Source: a virus. Taken from it: a stretch of DNA of 64,000 nucleotides. Each line of letters opens with the position of its first letter. The first letter of the stretch is position 1. Under the pieces are notes generated by a model that was not told the DNA's origin, made no database searches, and saw nothing but the letters and a program-made list of their open reading frames with translations. A program made the translations under genes and the position numbers. Below, piece after piece: positions 52,001-59,581 of this stretch. The DNA is taken from positions 1 through 64,000 of IMG/VR virus record IMGVR_UViG_3300025413_000017. One strand, given 5' to 3'.

Positions 52001-52610
52001 GCCCTGCAACATAAAGAAAGTTACCACTACTAGTTGTTGTAGTAGTAATGTATTGAGAATTACCATTTAGTCCATAAGTTGCACCACTTAAAGTAGTAAT
52101 ATAGGCATTGGTAGTTGTGTTATAGACTAATACAAAACCAGAAGCATAACCACCAAAGTAAGTTTGGTTATTAGTAGAAAAAGCAGCTCCTTGAAGACCA
52201 AGAAGACTGGTATTATTACCGCTCAAAATTGTAGTTAGAGTATTTGTAGCTGTACTGAACACTCCGATATTACCAGAAATTTGCTGTGGCAAGAAAATTT
52301 TATCACCACTAGGAGTAATATAAGTATCTGCAATTACATTAGCACCACTACTAAAACCAGAAATGGTTGCATAAGGTGTATTAGTACCAGCAAATGCTCC
52401 AGAAATTACAGGTACATAAATCTTTTCTTCTGTGGTTTGACCATACTGAAGTGAAAGATTAAATCCATTACCAGAACCAAGAGTTGTCCATGTTGAACCA
52501 GTACCTGTTATAGTAATTGTAGTATCAGCGGCACCAATACCACTACCAGCAATAAAGCCTGGTGTTGCTCCACCTGTGTACGAGTTTAGTGAGTAAGGTA
52601 ATCTTGGCAT
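49083..52610 (-). CDS. Giant A-propeller-LamG-B fusion fibre
   Basis: A 1175-residue fibre with five parts. Residues 1-66: first half of the A module, ending EEKIYVPV. Residues about 67-412: six or so YVTN-type beta-propeller repeats (VFSTATNTLTTILSG, VINTATNTLATVWSG, VVNLNTNTYVTTISG). Residues about 413-500: rest of the A module (SITVSGVTRGIDNTTAQVHP). Residues about 650-855: LamG/concanavalin-like domain (WFKLNDPNSTRVATDSSVNG). Residues about 870-1175: complete B1 glycine-rich tip, ending NGSVTIVRLS. Other genes here encode A and B separately. Confidence 0.8.
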   Translation of the reverse strand: MPRLPYSLNSYTGGATPGFIAGSGIGAADTTITITGTGSTWTTLGSGNGFNLSLQYGQTTEEKIYVPVISGAFAGTNTPYATISGFSSGANVIADTYITPSGDKIFLPQQISGNIGVFSTATNTLTTILSGNNTSLLGLQGAAFSTNNQTYFGGYASGFVLVYNTTTNAYITTLSGATYGLNGNSQYITTTTTSSGNFLYVAGPVNNAVSVINTATNTLATVWSGTSFNFSNIGNMSAINGKMYVSNQAANKITVVNLNTNTYVTTISGLTTGFNTPLSSVTTTVSGVPYVYVWNYNGNSVSVINSNTDTVTAIISGGTLNTGNNGTQTIMSMQTTTSGNYLFVTSLGGNSISVFDTATNNLIYTISGTQYNLNAPGGLAITPSGNFAYIANTNTAGNLNVVSLYTISPYLTGSGSITVSGVTRGIDNTTAQVHPSGSSVTPVLTAVELREANALVNQAIFPAATYSGQALASTGSGIVYTPQFTPGTKLNNAILKSPLETINILNTGINGGLTINTSSGNTSFYTVPASGNFTVNITTNNTLATVMNSGQSITTNLLATQGSTGYALLQSGNYSGISVDGYTITSGQNYYFNTISGIAPISSGVANSIDIYTFTVLRNNLNFDTVLSGYNPDVWFKLNDPNSTRVATDSSVNGYIGNYSGNVIQVQQGFNPVIPSDYSAYFNPAGQNIVSTNYTPNWGNNQSFTINAWFNTTQSTRGDFVVIGSNASAINNGIFMFTNATGNLEVDNAFVGGPVSSTKVNDGTWHMATLQATAVSAGNTTYQLYVDGVANGTSTSMAPNMVASGSLVIGASTNGGFQYTGYVNQVAIFRSALSAAQIQNLYQAGRPYTVLSSKVAASGVLYSTGLYNFPVGTSLSFTSAGVSGQNGPSLAQAITGLSSNQSTSWSSNTQFFNQGSYNGYQLWTVPATGTYRITASGAAGGNCTSYGYYGGSGAVMQGDFSLTQGQQLTILVGQTAPSNIGFSQGGQQAGSGGGTFVALGATASTATALIVAGGGGGAWIFTGNPSYNYGRGGTTYTFGSNGGQGNGGVGATGPNGVGGNGQQGNAAGYTGNGTNSSGAAATSFTNGGIGSQENLSWGTYNCYGGFGGGGGGGLAVGGGGGYGGGGYGTWASWGGGGGGGSYNSGANQVNTNGTDNNSALTGNARNGSVTIVRLS

Positions 52611-52648
52611 AATTTATTTGTCGTTACTTGAATGTCTTATAGTATATT

Positions 52649-53035
52649 TTACAGGGTTAATTGTAAATTTGAAGTTATCCAACTTTTAGAAGTTTCTTCC
52701 CATTCATAGATTTTCCCATCAGTTGGATAAGAAATAGGAGAATTCCATTGACCTGTCTTTGCATCTAATTTATCCCAGCTAGGGTATGGTTGGGGTGGTG
52801 AAAATATATCTAAATCTGGGTGATAGATGTATCCAATACCAGCATAATTTGCTCTCAATGGTTTACCTCCCAGATTGTGTTTTCCTAATCTAGTATTGTA
52901 ACTTGTTTGAATCCAGGTTCCTCCAAAATCACATTCATTAGCTAAATAATTTTGACCATCATTTTGATAAATATCATCAACAACAATTATTCTTAAAACT
53001 ATATTGTTTTTATCTATTTCTGCAAAGTGTGCCAT
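52649..53035 (-). CDS. Small fibre-region protein of a marine/freshwater phage family
   Basis: A 128-residue protein, started at ATG 53035 (MAHFAEIDKNNIVLRIIVVD), which follows the previous stop by one base. The text FGGTWIQTSYN, NYAGIGYIYHPDLDIFSPP, YPSWDKLDAKTGQW and GKIYEWEETSKSW matches a hypothetical family I know from cyanophages and other aquatic phages, usually encoded beside tail fibres. Function unproven; a fibre chaperone or small virion protein is plausible. Its presence supports an aquatic origin. Confidence 0.75.
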   Translation of the reverse strand: MAHFAEIDKNNIVLRIIVVDDIYQNDGQNYLANECDFGGTWIQTSYNTRLGKHNLGGKPLRANYAGIGYIYHPDLDIFSPPQPYPSWDKLDAKTGQWNSPISYPTDGKIYEWEETSKSWITSNLQLTL

Positions 53036-53036
53036 A

Positions 53037-53885
53037 TTATGCAATATAAGTCAAGATTATTATACCTGACCCTCCGGATTTAGGATTGTTATCAAAAGTA
53101 CCACAACCACCTCCACCACCCCCGGTTTGAGGTGTTCCAGCAACTGATACATTTATATTTGTTCCACCAGCACCACCCCCACCTATACCACCTGCAGCTT
53201 GAGGTGTAGAACTACCTCCACCCCCACCACCTCCGGCTAAAATAAAAGTTCCTGAGGCAGTTACAAATGTACCACCCGAACCGCCTGCACTACCTGGGTT
53301 TTGTTGACCAGATATGTCTGTACCAGGTGCCGCATAACCACCACCACCAGATGCCCCGTACTGTCCACCGGATGTAGCATTTCCTCCCCTATTACCTTGG
53401 CCTACTGTCCCATTACCACCAACTTGACGATTAGCTCCACCACCAGATCCACCACCGGTTACACCTTGGGCTAATCCTTGACCACCACCACCTCCACCAA
53501 CTGCAGTAGTTACAGAACCAAAAGTTGTAGGATTACCTACAGAACCAGCTGTCACAGCACTTGAATCTGCAGAACCAATTCCAGCAGCACCACCTGCACC
53601 AACACTATAAGAAATTCCTGTACCAGTTACACCTGTCAATATACCACTAACAACACCTCCGGCACCTCCACCCCCACCACCAGTGGCATTACTCCATCCA
53701 CCTCCTCCACCTCCACCACCTGCTACAAGTATATAACTTATTCCTTGAGCAGTAAGTGTTGGGGGAGAATTAAAAACACCAGTACCAGAAAGTATTATTT
53801 GATATAACTTAGTAGGTATAACAGGTACACCTCCAACTCCATAAGCTTGAGCACTAGCTGTTCCAATAGTTTCAAGGAAAGGCAT
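53037..53885 (-). CDS. Glycine-rich fibre-tip protein, type B2
   Basis: A 282-residue protein. The short start (MPFLETIGTASAQAYGVGGV) resembles the B1 start, but the rest is different: ISYILVAGGGGGGGGWSNAT, then GGGGGAGGVV, FGSVTTAVGGGGGG, IAGGGGGGG and an end GSGIIILTYIA. The same Gly-rich plan forms the end of 32964-34829. It follows A fibre 53888-55522 by two bases and is the probable tip of that fibre. Confidence 0.75.
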   Translation of the reverse strand: MPFLETIGTASAQAYGVGGVPVIPTKLYQIILSGTGVFNSPPTLTAQGISYILVAGGGGGGGGWSNATGGGGGGAGGVVSGILTGVTGTGISYSVGAGGAAGIGSADSSAVTAGSVGNPTTFGSVTTAVGGGGGGQGLAQGVTGGGSGGGANRQVGGNGTVGQGNRGGNATSGGQYGASGGGGYAAPGTDISGQQNPGSAGGSGGTFVTASGTFILAGGGGGGGSSTPQAAGGIGGGGAGGTNINVSVAGTPQTGGGGGGCGTFDNNPKSGGSGIIILTYIA

Positions 53886-53887
53886 AG

Positions 53888-55522
53888 TTAGAAAGTTGTC
53901 TTACTCGCTAATACTGTATATGGAACTCCAGCTTGGTATAATGATAATACTTGAGCAGCTGAAAGTGTAGAGGTAAATAATATAACTTCAGAAATTGTTC
54001 CAGGAAAAATTCTTTGAAAACTTGGAGAAACTGCATCTGATCCAATACTCAATATTCCAGTGGGAGCTAAAGCAACAGTTCCAGTATCTGTATATACTTG
54101 AAAACCATCTAGATAAAAACGAGGGTAACCTGAAGAATCTAGGGTCATTACTACAAAATGCCAACCCGGGGTTACTACAACGCCTGTTGGTATCCAACGA
54201 GTTAATTCAAATAATCCTTGTAGAGTATTACCTAAAGCATCAGCGTTTGGAGCACTATTAGAACCAATACCAAAACCATAACCAGTACTAGTAGCTGCAT
54301 TATGTAGCATTAGTATTATACCACTAGAAGTAGCTGCTGGCATATTGAACCATGCACCCATTGATACGTTAGTAGTTGCAGTAACTCCTGTGTTAGAAGT
54401 AATATAACCAGAACTTGCATTAACATTAAATCCACTAACTGTAGTTAAATAGGGGAAAGGACCTGACTGTCCAAAGTTAATTGTTCCTGTAACAGTACCA
54501 GTATATCCATTACCTGAGCTATCTGCAGCAGTGGTTGAACCAGCAGGTTCTCCCAACTTATACCAAGCTCTAGGAGATAATGCAGCTACTTGAGTTTCAT
54601 AAGAAGACCCATATGGAGAATAAAGTGCAGTAACAGAATAAATATCAATACCATTGGCATTACCACTACCAGGAGCTGTACCACCTTGCCAATAAACTTG
54701 CCCTGAACTTATTACAACATTATCAATAGAAATAGGACTACTACCAAGAAGTCCACTTGTTGTTGCATAAGCTGGAGAACCTTGCTTGGTTAATATAGTA
54801 GTAGTAATTGCTGTACCAGTAGTTAAAGTAGGGCCAAGGTTACCACTTGAAGTAATATTTAAATTAAATGTTCCAGTTGCTGCAGAACTATAATACCAAA
54901 CACTGCCTGAGCTAGTTGAAATTGTAGTTGTTCCATTTACTCCTGCATTAACAACATTAATCTTTTCATACCCTGCTTGTAAAATTGGATTGACAAGTGT
55001 AGAATTTGTATTTAAAGTTCCACTTGTTGTACCACCACGAATACTACCATTGGATATAATAGGATAAGAAATAACAGTTCCAGAAGAAACTGTAGCATTC
55101 CCATAAGATATTCCTGTACCATTAGATACTAATGCTTGACCACTGGAGGTAGTAACGTTGAGTAAAGTTTGACTTACTAGTAGATTGGCTTCCGTTAAAT
55201 CTACTGCTGTTAAGATAGGAACAGCACTTACACCAGCAAGTTGCAATTGTGCAGTTGTTCCATCAATACCTCTACTTACTCCACTAATAGTTACTGAGCC
55301 AGAAGCCCAGTTATAAGACCCGGCAGGACAATATATCTTTTCTTCAGTGGTTTGGCCATAATTGAGGGCAAGGTTAAAACCCCCAGATGTACCAAGGTTA
55401 TTCCAGGCACTTGTAGTACCGGTAATTGTAATTGTAGTTACACCAGATGCTACACCAGTAAAAAGAGTCCCGGCTGGGGCTCCTCCTACATAGGTGTTCT
55501 GGCTATATGATGTCCGTGGCAT
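53888..55522 (-). CDS. Tail fibre with type A module and LamG domain
   Basis: A 544-residue fibre. Residues 1-135 form the A module (MPRTSYSQNTYVGGAPAGTL, GGFNLALNYGQTTEEKIYCP, SGVSRGIDGTTAQLQLAGV, AVDLTEANLLVSQTLLNVTT). The middle repeats the beta unit of the other A fibres. Residues about 320-535 are a LamG/concanavalin-like carbohydrate-binding domain (WYKLGEPAGSTTAADSSGNG, MGAWFNMPAATSSG, WHFVVMTLDSSGYPRFYLDG), ending LYQAGVPYTVLASKTTF. It is the first gene of the fibre array and is followed by B2 tip gene 53037-53885. Confidence 0.8.
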   Translation of the reverse strand: MPRTSYSQNTYVGGAPAGTLFTGVASGVTTITITGTTSAWNNLGTSGGFNLALNYGQTTEEKIYCPAGSYNWASGSVTISGVSRGIDGTTAQLQLAGVSAVPILTAVDLTEANLLVSQTLLNVTTSSGQALVSNGTGISYGNATVSSGTVISYPIISNGSIRGGTTSGTLNTNSTLVNPILQAGYEKINVVNAGVNGTTTISTSSGSVWYYSSAATGTFNLNITSSGNLGPTLTTGTAITTTILTKQGSPAYATTSGLLGSSPISIDNVVISSGQVYWQGGTAPGSGNANGIDIYSVTALYSPYGSSYETQVAALSPRAWYKLGEPAGSTTAADSSGNGYTGTVTGTINFGQSGPFPYLTTVSGFNVNASSGYITSNTGVTATTNVSMGAWFNMPAATSSGIILMLHNAATSTGYGFGIGSNSAPNADALGNTLQGLFELTRWIPTGVVVTPGWHFVVMTLDSSGYPRFYLDGFQVYTDTGTVALAPTGILSIGSDAVSPSFQRIFPGTISEVILFTSTLSAAQVLSLYQAGVPYTVLASKTTF

Positions 55523-55556
55523 GATTATCCTTCAGGCTAGCTAGTAGCCAAGTAAA

Positions 55557-56102
55557 TCAAGCAGGGTACGGAGCAGACTGCCAGGTAGGTGTGATTGAAA
55601 GTGAGTCACCAGAAGCAAGAGTAACTGTTCCAAGGTCTGCAAATGGTGCATACCAAAGTACAACTGCAGGGATTGGTGAAGCTGCTGGGTTACTTGCTGA
55701 ACCAACACCACTCATGGTTGCAATGAAGATACCGTTGATGTTAGCCCAAGTTCCACTCTGGCAGGTAAAGGTCTGTGCTGAACCGTAAGTACTCTGTTGA
55801 ACGTTAATAGTGTTAGCACCGATAACTGTAGTACCGGCAGTTGGAGCACCCCAAGTACCAGAAGCAAGGAAGGCACGTGAGTAACCAATACCTGAAACAG
55901 CAGCCAACTCGGTTACAGGGTATGTACCTGAGTTAAGTGTAATGTTAGTATTAGCAGTACCATACCCTTGAACAGTACCCCATGAGGTAGTGAAAAGACC
56001 AAGGTAAGTACCTGAAGTTACAGCCTGTGAACCTCTAGGGACAATATTAAGAAGGAAGTTAAGTCCTTCTTGTGGGAATACGTAGTTTGATGAGGAAGCC
56101 AT
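55557..56102 (-). CDS. Virion protein, 181 residues
   Basis: A beta-rich protein (MASSSNYVFPQEGLNFLLNI, TYLGLFTTSWGTVQGYGTAN, GYSRAFLASGTWGAPTAG, IPAVVLWYAPFADLG). Similar small proteins are widespread in large phages as baseplate or head-associated structural parts; the text LGLFTTSW and RAFLASGTW is typical of that set. I cannot name the role. It lies between capsid-proximal genes and the fibre array, preceded by AAGGTT only. Confidence 0.55.
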   Translation of the reverse strand: MASSSNYVFPQEGLNFLLNIVPRGSQAVTSGTYLGLFTTSWGTVQGYGTANTNITLNSGTYPVTELAAVSGIGYSRAFLASGTWGAPTAGTTVIGANTINVQQSTYGSAQTFTCQSGTWANINGIFIATMSGVGSASNPAASPIPAVVLWYAPFADLGTVTLASGDSLSITPTWQSAPYPA

Positions 56103-56116
56103 CTTTTAACCTTTCT

Positions 56117-56716
56117 TTACTGAAATTGTATATCTATAGTGAATTGAATAGTGTCACCGGCACTCAAACTAAGTCCAACAAAGTTAGTCTTAGCAATCAT
56201 TCCACTACCTTGAGTAATCCAAGTAGTCGCTGGAATGCTGGTTAATGCTGTTGAACCATTTTGCCCTCTAAGTACATAAAGAGTTTGATAGTTGTCTCCA
56301 CTAACTACTGTCATTACTTCTGATGCAACTTGAATATTAAAAGGATATTGAGTTGGCCAGTTGTAGTAGTTACTTGGATAAATAAAACTTTGGGAGTTTG
56401 AATTAACCTGTTGTGTTAGTTGCCCTTGGATAGGAGCTGTAAAACCAGTAAAGAGTCCAAGGTTAGTTAGAGTTTGTGTTGCTGAACTTGAAAAAAGTCC
56501 TACCCATTGGTAGGTATCTCCACTAGTGGTTGTAGTAACTTGACTAACATTACCACCAGTTCGAGCTTGTACTTCTTCAAATAAAGCTACATCAGTAGCA
56601 CTTGCTGTACCACTTGCAACTCCGACTCCAAGCCAGGGAGCATTTGCTCCGGCAGTTCCAGAAACTAAAGCTCGTACGATTGAACTTCTCGTACTTGCTG
56701 TTATTGTTCCTGCCAT
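56117..56716 (-). CDS. Virion structural protein, 199 residues
   Basis: A Thr/Ser/Gly-rich, beta-rich protein (MAGTITASTRSSIVRALVSG, VGVASGTASATDVALFEEVQ, TYQWVGLFSSSATQTLTNLG, LSLSAGDTIQFTIDIQFQ). The segment TNLGLFTG with NLQIP-like strands resembles phage tail-fibre base proteins. The end SAGDTIQFTIDIQF is a common C-terminal strand of phage structural proteins. Role not determined. Its first codons overlap the end of the 46-residue ORF 56701-56841. Confidence 0.6.
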   Translation of the reverse strand: MAGTITASTRSSIVRALVSGTAGANAPWLGVGVASGTASATDVALFEEVQARTGGNVSQVTTTTSGDTYQWVGLFSSSATQTLTNLGLFTGFTAPIQGQLTQQVNSNSQSFIYPSNYYNWPTQYPFNIQVASEVMTVVSGDNYQTLYVLRGQNGSTALTSIPATTWITQGSGMIAKTNFVGLSLSAGDTIQFTIDIQFQ

Positions 56717-56841
56717 TCTGGTTCCTTAGACTCATCAGCTGATGTCAAGAGAAGTTCCCCCATATCTTCCCTTGACCCATCTGCTTTAATTTTTGTAACT
56801 CTCACCGTTAGCTTAGTACTAACTGGATTAATTCCATCCAT
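56701..56841 (-). CDS. 46-residue protein in the head module
   Basis: A short ORF (MDGINPVSTKLTVRVTKIKA, ending SADESKEPEWQEQ) filling the gap between genes 56848-57558 and 56117-56716. Its TAA lies 14 bases inside the next gene, a typical coupled overlap, and the composition is unlike random sequence. I do not recognise it. A small adaptor or assembly factor is possible. Confidence 0.55.
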   Translation of the reverse strand: MDGINPVSTKLTVRVTKIKADGSREDMGELLLTSADESKEPEWQEQ

Positions 56842-56847
56842 ATTAAA

Positions 56848-57558
56848 TTAGCACTGCTGTTGCTTAGTGTTCTTTTGCTTAGTCTGGTTAAGGTTGCTTT
56901 GGTAAACATTAAAGTAACCAGTCAACTGTTGAGTCTCAAGTCCACCATCAGGACCGTTACCGGTACGAATCTGGCGAACTTGTTGTTGAACAATTGTAGT
57001 GGTGTCTTGAACTACTGCACCGTTACCAATAACTTGATAAGCGTGTACTGTTGCGTCATCAATCCAAGTTGGAACAGCGTTAGGTGTTCCGTAGTAGTTA
57101 GGATAAGCAGTTGTTCCACTTGCAGTTGTAATGTTAATGTTAGTTGCAGTAGCAGTTGAACCACTTGTACTAAGTACAGGAAGAGCAGCACCAGTTGCAC
57201 TAGAGAATACAATTTGTGTAGTTGTCTGTCCAAGAAGTTGAGCAGTGTTACTACTAGATCCAGCAGCAATTACTGAAAAGGCAATTGTACTAGGAATAAC
57301 AGCTTGAAGACCACTAACAAGTGCACCAACAGTTGAGTTACCTGTAAGTCCTGCAGTATTGAAAGTTGTTCCACCAACACTACCTGAAATGGTAAATGCA
57401 GTAGTAAGGTCAGTTACTACAAGCTTGTAAAGTCCACTAGGTGTAGTTGCAGCATTAATAATCTGCAATGGGTTTGGCATGTAAGATGTAGCAGCAGAAT
57501 TTTGACGAATCGTCTGCTTCGTTAGCTGCTCAGATGTTACGTTTGGTGTTGTAGCCAT
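56848..57558 (-). CDS. Virion structural protein, 236 residues
   Basis: A beta-rich Thr/Ser protein (YMPNPLQIINAATTPSGLYK, AFTISGSVGGTTFNTAGLTG) with a C-terminal helical part (IVQQQVRQIRTGNGPDGGL, then FNVYQSNLNQTKQKNTKQQQ). The sequence IRTGNGPDGGLETQQLTGY is conspicuous. Its start overlaps the stop of the 91-residue gene by one base. In head modules such proteins are often capsid or neck structural parts; function unknown. Confidence 0.6.
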   Translation of the reverse strand: MATTPNVTSEQLTKQTIRQNSAATSYMPNPLQIINAATTPSGLYKLVVTDLTTAFTISGSVGGTTFNTAGLTGNSTVGALVSGLQAVIPSTIAFSVIAAGSSSNTAQLLGQTTTQIVFSSATGAALPVLSTSGSTATATNINITTASGTTAYPNYYGTPNAVPTWIDDATVHAYQVIGNGAVVQDTTTIVQQQVRQIRTGNGPDGGLETQQLTGYFNVYQSNLNQTKQKNTKQQQC

Positions 57559-57833
57559 TATAGTCCGCTTCCTTCTCTACGTGAGTTGTATTGTCCGCTT
57601 TGGAAAACAAAGCCATTGTTATTTGTACCCATGTATCCATTACCAGAAACTGTAGGTGTAGCGTATCCGTTACTTACAGCACCTGGGAAGGTTTGGGGTA
57701 GGAATGGGTAGTACCAGCCTAGACTTGTTTGTGTCTGTGTATTAAGTGCTCCTGAAGGAACAATAATAGTTAGTGGTTCTGTTGAAACGGAAGAATCCAG
57801 TCCCAACTGTGGGGTCGACTTTTCTTCGCTCAT
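57558..57833 (-). CDS. Hypothetical head-module protein, 91 residues
   Basis: A small protein with little predicted helix (MSEEKSTPQLGLDSSVSTEP, then SLGWYYPFLPQTFPGAVSNG) and a Gly/Asn-rich end (NGYMGTNNNGFVFQSGQYNS). I do not recognise it. It may be a virion linker or small capsid-associated protein. AAGGAGC precedes the ATG; a hairpin with a plus-strand T run lies just upstream. Confidence 0.55.
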   Translation of the reverse strand: MSEEKSTPQLGLDSSVSTEPLTIIVPSGALNTQTQTSLGWYYPFLPQTFPGAVSNGYATPTVSGNGYMGTNNNGFVFQSGQYNSRREGSGL

Positions 57834-57848
57834 TTAAGCTCCTTATAG

Positions 57849-57877
57849 ACGGGAACTGAACTCCCGTTTTTTATTTT
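57849..57877 (+). terminator. Intrinsic terminator facing the plus strand
   Basis: A perfect stem ACGGGA (57849-57854) / TCCCGT (57862-57867) with a 7-nt loop is followed on the plus strand by TTTTTT and more T's. On the minus strand, where the genes are, the same hairpin has no T tail. It lies between the stop of 57871-58425 and the ribosome site of 57558-57833. Blocking antisense transcripts or stabilising a processed mRNA end are possible roles. Confidence 0.55.
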
Positions 57878-58425
57878 AGATTTGTGGGTCTGTTAGACTC
57901 GCCCCAAATTTGTTGAGGTGTCATAGATGGTCCCTTTGGCTCTGCCTCATCTGGTAGGTCAATCTTGTACATACCATTATTTTCTGAAGCATTATCGCCA
58001 AGACTTTCCATCAGGTGACTGAGGTGGTCATCTTGTTCATTGGACTCTTCGGCCAATTCATTGATTCTAGTTATTGCTTCTTCATCATTCAAGAAACGGA
58101 TACGACCTCTTTGTACAGCTCTTAGAACAAAAGGGTCACGTCTCAACTCTTCAGTAATGGTTTGAACACTTCCGTGAATACCATGTGCCAATAGTTTAAA
58201 CGAGCCCTTAGGACTTGAAAAATTAGTAGCCGAAGGCATCAAATTTTCAATCCAAGAACCAGTGTTAATGCTCTCCAATCCCTTGGTAGAGAATGAAGGT
58301 GTAACACGAGCAGCAGATAGATCCACTGGATCTGCCTTGTGCTCTACATAAATGCCATCGTCAAATGGGACATTTACAGGGGTACTATTTCCGTTATCTC
58401 CGGAACGTGATACAGTTTTAGCCAT
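57871..58425 (-). CDS. Head-module protein, 184 residues
   Basis: A mixed protein: a disordered start (MAKTVSRSGDNGNSTPVNVP), a middle with FKLLAHGIHGSVQTITEELR and VLRAVQRGRIRFLNDEEAIT, and an acidic helical part (INELAEESNEQDDHLSHLME), ending TPQQIWGESNRPTNLK. I do not recognise the family. In several actinophages a protein of this size follows the capsid gene and is a virion component. The stop is directly followed by the hairpin at 57849-57867. Confidence 0.6.
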   Translation of the reverse strand: MAKTVSRSGDNGNSTPVNVPFDDGIYVEHKADPVDLSAARVTPSFSTKGLESINTGSWIENLMPSATNFSSPKGSFKLLAHGIHGSVQTITEELRRDPFVLRAVQRGRIRFLNDEEAITRINELAEESNEQDDHLSHLMESLGDNASENNGMYKIDLPDEAEPKGPSMTPQQIWGESNRPTNLK

Positions 58426-58505
58426 TTTACTTCTCCTTGTTTCAAGGCAATTTACATATTTTGTAAACTGCTAACAGATCTAGGAAATCAGAATCTGCGA
58501 GGGGT

Positions 58506-58548
58506 GGGTAGGAGCCAGAAGGCGGTGGAGGGCATCTGACCCCTACCC
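58506..58548 (-). terminator. Hairpin after the major capsid gene
   Basis: The 140-base gap downstream of the capsid gene holds a 7-bp inverted repeat GGGTAGG / CCTACCC, partly extended by flanking complementarity (CAG/CTG), with a 29-nt loop. There is no T run on the minus strand. A second small hairpin (TTTAC/GTAAA) lies at about 58447-58471. A terminator, pause or RNA-processing site limiting expression beyond the capsid gene is likely. Confidence 0.45.
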
Positions 58549-58566
58549 GATTTGTTGCTAAGACAA

Positions 58567-59565
58567 TTAAGCCTTAACGATCTTACCAAGTCCGCGTGGG
58601 TTGAGAACAATCTCTGATACGAGCTCGTCCATGACCCATCCCTTGTGGAACTTCTCAGGTGTGTGGTTCTCTTCAACATCGAGTGAGTACATAACTGGGA
58701 ATACACCGAGGAACTCTGGTGATGGAGTCATGTAAACTGTTCCTTGTGGAACTTCAATTGAACGTTGAACTTGGAAGCCACCGAATTGAACGATACGCTC
58801 ACCGGCAACTACACGGTCCTTGAAGGCCCAACCAGTTTGGTTAATGTCCCACTTGTAAAGGTCACGGTAGTCAATTGGGTTGAACAATAGACGTGAAGCC
58901 TCAAGTTGGTGAACTTCAATCAATGCTACGAGGTCGTACATTGAGTCAGGAGTAATGTATCCTGAAAGTTCATTAACGATGTGGTTAGGTGAAACTGTGT
59001 GGTTAGGGTCAACAGCGTAGTTGTTGATAGCAGCTTCAAGAACAGTGATAAGACGTGCGTCTTCCTGCATCATGATTGCTTGCTTACTCATGTCCTGAGC
59101 ATATTCTACGATGTTAACACGAAGGTACCAAAGGTCTTCCTTCTTAATCTGAGGGAAGGTTGCAATACGGAACAAACGTACTGGAACTTTCTTACCTTCG
59201 AATGAAGTTACACGAACTTCTCCTTCGTTTCCAGAAAGAACGTAAGCCTGACCATATTCGTCAAGGACATCGTACATAACTGGTACACCAGGTGTTAGTG
59301 GATCTTCAAGAAGTACGTTACGGGTCATACCCTGGTAACGAAGCTTAAGCTGGATTGGACCAATCATTCCCTGACCAAGACGAACCATGTAGTTGTCCTT
59401 GTCAGCAAGAATTGAAGCCAAACGGCGTTGCTTTTCCTGGTTTGTAGCTGCAGTACGTCCTGTAGCGGTCTTTAGACGGTCCTTTGCCTCGAGAATCTCG
59501 GCAACATAGTCGTCAGAGCGCTTGGCAGTGCGTGGAGCCAAGTGTTCGGTGCTGTATGAACTCAT
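58567..59565 (-). CDS. Major capsid protein
   Basis: A 332-residue protein, started at ATG 59565 (MSSYSTEHLAPRT) because it has AAAGGAAC at the right distance; the longer reading needs TTG and lies in the previous gene. It has an N-terminal helical arm (AEILEAKDRLKTATGRTA), then an HK97-like body: an E-loop-like strand pair, a spine helix YLRVNIVEYAQDMSKQAIMM, VLEAAINNYAVDP, a P-domain with SMYDLVALIEVHQLEASRLL, and FPVMYSLDVEENHTPEKFHK near the end. Position after protease and scaffold agrees. Codon use and GC look higher than in the fibre genes, as for a highly expressed gene. Confidence 0.85.
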   Translation of the reverse strand: MSSYSTEHLAPRTAKRSDDYVAEILEAKDRLKTATGRTAATNQEKQRRLASILADKDNYMVRLGQGMIGPIQLKLRYQGMTRNVLLEDPLTPGVPVMYDVLDEYGQAYVLSGNEGEVRVTSFEGKKVPVRLFRIATFPQIKKEDLWYLRVNIVEYAQDMSKQAIMMQEDARLITVLEAAINNYAVDPNHTVSPNHIVNELSGYITPDSMYDLVALIEVHQLEASRLLFNPIDYRDLYKWDINQTGWAFKDRVVAGERIVQFGGFQVQRSIEVPQGTVYMTPSPEFLGVFPVMYSLDVEENHTPEKFHKGWVMDELVSEIVLNPRGLGKIVKA

Positions 59566-59581
59566 TTTAAAAGTTCCTTTC

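Noticed and set aside
39622-55522. Diversity-generating retroelement acting on the fibre array
   Set aside because: No reverse transcriptase ORF and no template-repeat pair with adenine-specific variation can be seen in the window.
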